Assembly: GCA_035259145.1 (NCBI GenBank)
Contig: DATFWQ010000170.1
Coordinates: 1-8,733 of the forward strand
Reading direction: 5' to 3'
From: CF-161 sp035259145
GTDB taxonomy: Bacteria > Chloroflexota > Dormibacteria > Dormibacterales > Dormibacteraceae
Length of the DNA stretch: 8,733 nt
Both the position numbers and the translations under genes were made by a program. Positions 5,435 through 8,733 of this stretch are shown in pieces. Every line of letters starts with the position of its first letter. Positions within the stretch are counted from its first letter, which is position 1. Under the pieces are notes generated by a model. The model worked only from the letters and a program-made list of their open reading frames with translations. It did no database searches and had not been told where the DNA came from.

Positions 5435-7071
5435 GCCGCCGGCAGCGTCTTCCCTGCTTCGGCCGCAAGCTGAGCGCGTTTGCGGCGCTTGATCGCAAGG
5501 CAGCTGATCGAGCCCAGGGCGAGCACCCCGATCGGCACCAGCAGCGTCGGGCGCATCGCGCCGATGAAGCCATAGGCGAACACGTCGTGCGAGATCTGTG
5601 CGATCTGCGCCGCCACCTGGGGCGGGACGCCCTGCACCTGCCCGGCCGACGAGCTGCTCGAGTGGCCGACCTCCAGGCCGCCCTTGACCGCGTTGCTGAA
5701 GCCGTCGACGAATCTCTGCCGGACCACCTGCGGCACCTGGGGGGGCAGCTGGGCCGAATAGCTGACCGCCTGGTCGTGGAGACTGGCCGCCAGCCGGTTC
5801 TGAAGGACCGCGCCGACCACGGCGCTGCCGATGGCGGCACCCACCTGACGCGTCGTGTTCAAGACGCCCGAGGCGGCCCCGGCCATCTGGGGCCGGATGT
5901 TGCGCATGGCGACCGTGGTCATCGGCGCGAAGGTGCAGCCGACCCCAACGCCGGCAACCAGCAAGCCGGGCAGGAAGGTCTCCCATGTGGAGTCGATACC
6001 CGCGCGCCAGTCGAGCCAGCCCATCCCGATGGCGAACAGCGCAACCCCCACCATCAGGACGTACTTGCCGCCGATACGGTCGGCCAGCCGGCCGGCCACG
6101 GGTGCGACCGGCATCGAGACGAGCGACATGGGCAGCAATGTCAGGCCGGCCTTCAAAGCGGTGAAGCCGAGCGCCGACTGCAGATAGATCGTCAGTGGCA
6201 AGAACAGCCCGATCATGCCGAAGGCCACGGTGGCGGCCACCCAGTTCATCAGCGAGAAGTTGCGATCTCTGAAGAGGCTGAGCGGCACCAGCGGCGAGGT
6301 GCGAAAGCTGTCCCAGACGAAGAACGCGATCATGAGGACGGCCCCTGCGACCAGGAGCGAGGCGATTGTGATCGGGACCCCGGCGACGGTCGTCACGGTG
6401 GCCCAGTCGAACCGCTCGCCCTCGATGAGCCCAAAGGTAATTGCAAACAGGCCCGCGGACGTCAGGAGCACGCCCACGGGCTCGATGCCGGTGACCCGGC
6501 CTGGCCGCAGGTCAGGCACGATCAGGAAGGTCAAGACGAACGCGACTATTCCGACCGGCACGTTGACATAGAAGACCCAGCGCCAGCTCAGATAGGTCAC
6601 GATCAGGCCACCCAGAACGGGACCGGCGATCGTGGCCAGGCCGGCAATCCCGCCCCACACGCCGAAGGCCGCCCCGCGCCGCTCGGGCGGGAAGATCGAG
6701 GTCAGTATGGCGAGGGTTTGCGGGGTCAGCAGCGCCCCACCAAGGCCCTGGAGCACGCGCGCACCGATGAGCTGGGTTGGGTCCTGGGCGAGGCCGCACA
6801 GTGCCGACGCGGCGGTGAAGATGGCCAGCCCGACAGCGAACAGCGTGCGCTGTCCGAACCTGTCGCCCAGCCGGCCGGCGGTGATCAGCAGGACGGCGTA
6901 GGTCAGGGTGTAGGCGTTGAGGACCCATAGCACCTGATCGAGGCTGGCCTTGAGCCCGTCGATCATGCTCGGGATCGCGATGTTCACGATCGTCAGATCG
7001 AGCAGGACCATGAAGAAACCCATGCAGAGCACGGTCAGCACAGCCCACGGGTTTGCGCGCGATTCGATCAC
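5431..7071 (-). CDS. DHA2-family MFS drug/metabolite efflux transporter (EmrB/QacA type)
   Basis: A 546-residue protein with about 14 hydrophobic helices, the length and layout of the DHA2 (proton antiporter) family. Signature motifs are all visible: LLDLTIVNIAIP in helix 1 with Asp25 (motif D1), WVLNAYTL in helix 2, motif A GRLGDRFGQR (66-75), motif B with Arg105 in GARVLQGLGGA, and antiporter motif C GGIAGLATIAGPVLGG (140-155). It should use the proton gradient to expel toxic or foreign compounds. The GTG at 7071 overlaps the TGA of padR (GTGA), and a good AGGAG lies 8 bases upstream, so it is the second gene of a padR-MFS operon. A poorly conserved loop around residues 440-480 has a serine run, followed by the last helix and a basic tail. 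It ends in tandem TAG TAG stops, the first of which overlaps the stop of the convergent SDR gene. Confidence 0.95.
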   Translation of the reverse strand: MIESRANPWAVLTVLCMGFFMVLLDLTIVNIAIPSMIDGLKASLDQVLWVLNAYTLTYAVLLITAGRLGDRFGQRTLFAVGLAIFTAASALCGLAQDPTQLIGARVLQGLGGALLTPQTLAILTSIFPPERRGAAFGVWGGIAGLATIAGPVLGGLIVTYLSWRWVFYVNVPVGIVAFVLTFLIVPDLRPGRVTGIEPVGVLLTSAGLFAITFGLIEGERFDWATVTTVAGVPITIASLLVAGAVLMIAFFVWDSFRTSPLVPLSLFRDRNFSLMNWVAATVAFGMIGLFLPLTIYLQSALGFTALKAGLTLLPMSLVSMPVAPVAGRLADRIGGKYVLMVGVALFAIGMGWLDWRAGIDSTWETFLPGLLVAGVGVGCTFAPMTTVAMRNIRPQMAGAASGVLNTTRQVGAAIGSAVVGAVLQNRLAASLHDQAVSYSAQLPPQVPQVVRQRFVDGFSNAVKGGLEVGHSSSSSAGQVQGVPPQVAAQIAQISHDVFAYGFIGAMRPTLLVPIGVLALGSISCLAIKRRKRAQLAAEAGKTLPAA

Positions 7072-7667
7072 GAGTGCATCTCCTCTTCTTCAACTCTGCC
7101 GTCGACATGCGTGGCCCATTCGAGGGCGCCGGACTCGATCTCGTCGGCGATGCGTGTCGCCCAGTCGGCCTGGAAGCGGCGGGTCTCCTGCACCATCTCA
7201 GCCTCGATCAGCGCCAGGCGCATCAGGCCCTTCTCGCGCAGCTGCTGCTCGGTGTCATCCCAGCAGTCCATCTGCCGGCTGAGGGCTGCGGCCCGCTGCC
7301 TGAGAAGGGCCGCGGCCTCCTCTGGGGGCAGCTGGTGCAGAAAGCTGAGACCCGCCTCGAAGGAGCTGTACTCCCGGGTGGGCTCGGCGATCAGCTCCCG
7401 AAGCCGGTCCAGGAACCGCTCGCGGCCTTCGGGTGTGACGGTGTAGACCGTCCGCTCCGGCCGCCGGCCCTCTCGAGCGGTCTCAATCGGGCGGACCCAA
7501 CCCTGCCGCTGAAGCTGCTCGACCACGTGATACATCGAGCCGAGGCTCAGCTTGATGTGCTCGTCCATGTGGCGGTGGTGCATCGTGCAGGCGATGTCGT
7601 AGGGGTGCCGCGGGCACTCTCCCAGCAGCCCCAGCACGGCCATCACCAGCGGTCCGACTCTTACCAT
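7068..7667 (-). CDS. PadR-family transcriptional regulator
   Basis: A 199-residue PadR regulator. Residues about 6-90 form the PadR winged helix: LVMAVLGLLGECPRHPYDI at the start, the recognition region LSLGSMYHVVEQLQRQGWV, and the wing RPERTVYTVTPEGRERF. The rest is a long, charged helical region of the Vir_act_alpha_C type (DDTEQQLREKGLMRLALIEA) used for dimerisation. PadR proteins usually repress a neighbouring exporter until a ligand such as a phenolic or drug binds; here the partner is the overlapping MFS gene. Start choice: the ATG at 7667 gives a normal PadR N-terminus. An in-frame ATG at 7685 would add six codons, including a rare ATA, inside an AT-rich, repeat-bearing stretch that looks regulatory. 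No SD precedes either start. The frame stays open to 7832 but would then overlap the divergent ccdA gene. Confidence 0.9.
   Translation of the reverse strand: MVRVGPLVMAVLGLLGECPRHPYDIACTMHHRHMDEHIKLSLGSMYHVVEQLQRQGWVRPIETAREGRRPERTVYTVTPEGRERFLDRLRELIAEPTREYSSFEAGLSFLHQLPPEEAAALLRQRAAALSRQMDCWDDTEQQLREKGLMRLALIEAEMVQETRRFQADWATRIADEIESGALEWATHVDGRVEEEEMHS
7080..7084 (-). promoter_or_regulatory. Shine-Dalgarno AGGAG for the MFS gene, inside the end of padR
   Basis: AGGAG reads 8 bases before the GTG at 7071, within the last codons of padR. It is the only strong Shine-Dalgarno found before any of the eight genes. It fixes the MFS start and points to coupled translation across the GTGA overlap. 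Confidence 0.75.
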
Positions 7668-7675
7668 CCGCTGGG

Positions 7676-7697
7676 ATATTCGCATATTGAGTATTCG
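7676..7697. promoter_or_regulatory. Candidate PadR operator/promoter in the padR-ccdA divergent region
   Basis: An AT-rich patch in the divergent region. ATATTC (7676-7681) and GAGTAT (7689-7694) form an imperfect inverted repeat (5 of 6 pairs) around GCATATT. TATTCG occurs twice as a direct repeat (7677-7682 and 7692-7697, 15 bp apart). On the minus strand TTGATT (7705-7700) could be a -35 with GAATAT (7681-7676) as a weak -10. PadR sites are commonly AT-rich palindromes over the promoter, so autoregulation is likely. The exact site is a guess. Confidence 0.4.
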
Positions 7698-7764
7698 GAA
7701 ATCAAGCACTAACTTGAAGACGGCCATCCTCTGTGACAGGTCTTGGTAGGCTCCGCTCGGAACA

Positions 7765-8472
7765 GTGGACAACCCCGCCCTGCCCCTGCTGGCTGTACTC
7801 GCCGGAGTGCTCTCGTTCAGCTCGCCGTGCACTCTTCCCCTGGTTCCCGGCTATCTCGGCTTCATGTCCGGCATCAGCTCCAGCCGGGGGCGCACGCTGG
7901 CCGCGGCGGGCCTTTTCGTGACGGGCTTCTCGCTGGTCTTCACCGCCCTTGGTGCGGGCGCCTCCACTCTGGGCTCACTGCTCCTGGAGCACCGGCTGTT
8001 GCTTGAGAAGGCTGCAGGTGTCCTGATCGTGCTGATGGGCCTGCTCGTCCTGGGCTTGCTGCGGCTACCACTTCTTATGCGCGAGGGGCGCCCGCTGATG
8101 GAGCGGGTGCGGCCCGGGCCCTCGGGTGCGCTCCTCCTCGGCGTCGCGTTCGCGTTCGGCTGGACGCCCTGCGTGGGGCCGGTGTTGGGCTCGATCCTGA
8201 TCCTGGCTGGCACTCAGGGCACGCTGACGTCGGGTGCGCTTCTTCTGCTGCTGTATTCGTTGGGCCTGGGCGTGCCGTTCCTGGCCGCGGCCCTGTTTCT
8301 CGACCGCTTCCGCTCGGTCAGCGGCTGGCTGCGTCACCACGCCGTCGCGATCAATTCGACCGGCGGAGTCCTCCTGGTGGCGATGGGGGCGCTGGTCTTC
8401 CTCGGCCAGCTGACGCAGGTGCTGGCCCCGGCGCTGGAGCTTTACGCACGGCTCAGGTGGCCGCCGATCTGA
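7765..8472 (+). CDS. ccdA: CcdA-type cytochrome c biogenesis / thiol-disulfide transmembrane transporter
   Basis: A 235-residue membrane protein with about six helices, the size of stand-alone CcdA (DsbD transmembrane-core family). The two redox cysteines are present in their conserved settings: Cys22 in SFSSPCTLPLVPGY (helix 1) and Cys136 in GWTPCVGPVLGS (helix 4). CcdA takes electrons from cytoplasmic thioredoxin and passes them across the membrane to extracytoplasmic thiol proteins, for cytochrome c maturation or disulfide repair. The GTG at 7765 places the first helix directly after the N-terminus; upstream there is only a weak GGAA. It is divergent from padR with 97 bp between. No thioredoxin-like partner (ResA/CcsX) or other cytochrome c biogenesis gene follows in the visible 261 bp, so the redox partner must be elsewhere. 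The MFS/PadR genes next to it have no obvious functional link. Confidence 0.92.
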   Translation: MDNPALPLLAVLAGVLSFSSPCTLPLVPGYLGFMSGISSSRGRTLAAAGLFVTGFSLVFTALGAGASTLGSLLLEHRLLLEKAAGVLIVLMGLLVLGLLRLPLLMREGRPLMERVRPGPSGALLLGVAFAFGWTPCVGPVLGSILILAGTQGTLTSGALLLLLYSLGLGVPFLAAALFLDRFRSVSGWLRHHAVAINSTGGVLLVAMGALVFLGQLTQVLAPALELYARLRWPPI

Positions 8473-8557
8473 TCTGGCTGGCAGGAAATCCCGGCGATCC
8501 CGAACACCGCCACCAAGGACCAGCCGAATGGCCGGCAACGGTTGACCAACCCGGACT

Positions 8558-8587
8558 CCTTGCCGGACGCGTTATCCGGTGACAAGG
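8558..8587 (+). terminator. Bulged hairpin downstream of ccdA, possible terminator
   Basis: CCTTGCCGGA (8558-8567) pairs with TCCGG plus CAAGG (8575-8579 and 8583-8587) through a three-base TGA bulge, around a seven-base loop. That gives ten base pairs about 85 bp after the ccdA stop. No U-tract follows, so it is only a candidate end of the ccdA transcript. Confidence 0.3.
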
Positions 8588-8621
8588 CCCGGCCTGGCAG
8601 ACCGCGCCACGGACATCCTTG

Positions 8622-8729
8622 CTGGCTTCAGCGGGTGTTTGAAGTTCATCCCGGTCCACGTTGTTCTGGTAGGCCATCTGCAGGCTGAGGCGGCGGTGAT
8701 GCCCCAACGCGTCTATTAGCTGAAGCCAG
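8622..8729. repeat. Inverted repeat pair, 11-bp arms about 86 bp apart
   Basis: CTGGCTTCAGC (8622-8632) is the exact reverse complement of GCTGAAGCCAG (8719-8729). The arms enclose 86 bp with no gene I recognise. They could be ends of a short non-autonomous element or relic, or a long-range RNA stem. No target-site duplication could be confirmed because the right arm lies 4 bp from the window edge. Confidence 0.35.
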
Positions 8730-8733
8730 TAAA

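Larger units (their letters stand above)
8473..8733. other. Right-edge segment without a recognised gene
   Basis: No convincing coding sequence is visible on either strand. The minus frame that is open from the right edge to 8453 starts YWLQLIDALGHHRR and contains a plausible-looking stretch up to about 8610. It then degrades into a low-quality translation and overlaps the ccdA end. It could be the tail of a broken gene entering from the right, but I recognise no family. The segment also holds the hairpin at 8558-8587 and the inverted repeat at 8622-8729. Confidence 0.4.

Noticed and set aside
5587..6930. 447-codon plus-strand open frame opposite the MFS gene
   Set aside because: The translation is rich in Gly, Asp, His and Arg with no domain features, while the opposite strand encodes a clear 14-helix transporter. 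It is an antisense artefact of GC-rich codon use.
7668..7832. Upstream extension of padR to a start at 7832
   Set aside because: It would overlap the divergent ccdA coding region and add about 55 residues not seen in PadR proteins. The added region contains the AT-rich putative operator.
8453..8707. Minus-strand 84-codon frame at the right edge
   Set aside because: It starts at a weak TTG, overlaps the end of ccdA, and matches no family I recognise; most of it reads as non-protein-like. Kept only as a possible remnant.
1..8733. tRNA, rRNA, CRISPR array, phage or toxin-antitoxin content
   Set aside because: I saw no repeat-spacer pattern, no tRNA-like cloverleaf, no integrase or transposase motif and no small paired genes. 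All recognised genes are ordinary metabolic, transport or regulatory families.

Overview
The window is dense, high-GC bacterial chromosome with eight protein-coding genes, no RNA genes, no CRISPR array and no recognisable complete mobile element. Six of the eight chosen starts are GTG, and only one gene (the MFS transporter) has a clear Shine-Dalgarno sequence. This fits high-GC lineages with much leaderless or non-SD translation, such as Actinomycetota, Chloroflexota or Dormibacterota-like soil bacteria. The sequence alone does not decide between them.

Left block (1-4597), a divergent locus built around a MocR regulator. Transcribed leftward are an EamA/DMT permease (2189-3076), a two-domain protein joining an alpha/beta-hydrolase to a DinB-like helical domain (842-2131), and a LarA-like (lactate racemase N-terminal domain, DUF2088) protein that runs off the left edge (1-836). 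The hydrolase and LarA-like genes are 5 bp apart. Transcribed rightward is a GntR/MocR-type regulator with an intact PLP-binding aminotransferase domain (3140-4597). The 63 bp between permease and regulator hold an AT-rich perfect 12-bp inverted repeat with an extended -10 inside it, ending one base before the regulator's ATG. The regulator probably represses itself and controls the permease-hydrolase-LarA set. Together these look like a small metabolic module: a PLP or amino-compound sensor, a transporter, a hydrolase/transferase fusion and a nickel-pincer-type racemase/isomerase. I know of no described pathway with this exact content.

Middle block (4598-7667). An atypical short-chain dehydrogenase (4679-5434) lies downstream of the regulator on the same strand. 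It converges on a DHA2-type 14-helix MFS exporter (5431-7071) so tightly that the two stop codons overlap. The exporter is the second gene of a leftward PadR-MFS operon with a 4-base GTGA overlap. This is a typical self-regulated efflux pair, with an AT-rich candidate operator upstream of padR.

Right block (7765-8733). A stand-alone CcdA-type thiol-disulfide transporter (7765-8472) is divergent from padR. The last 261 bp contain no gene I recognise. They hold a bulged hairpin that could end ccdA transcription and an 11-bp inverted repeat pair about 86 bp apart.
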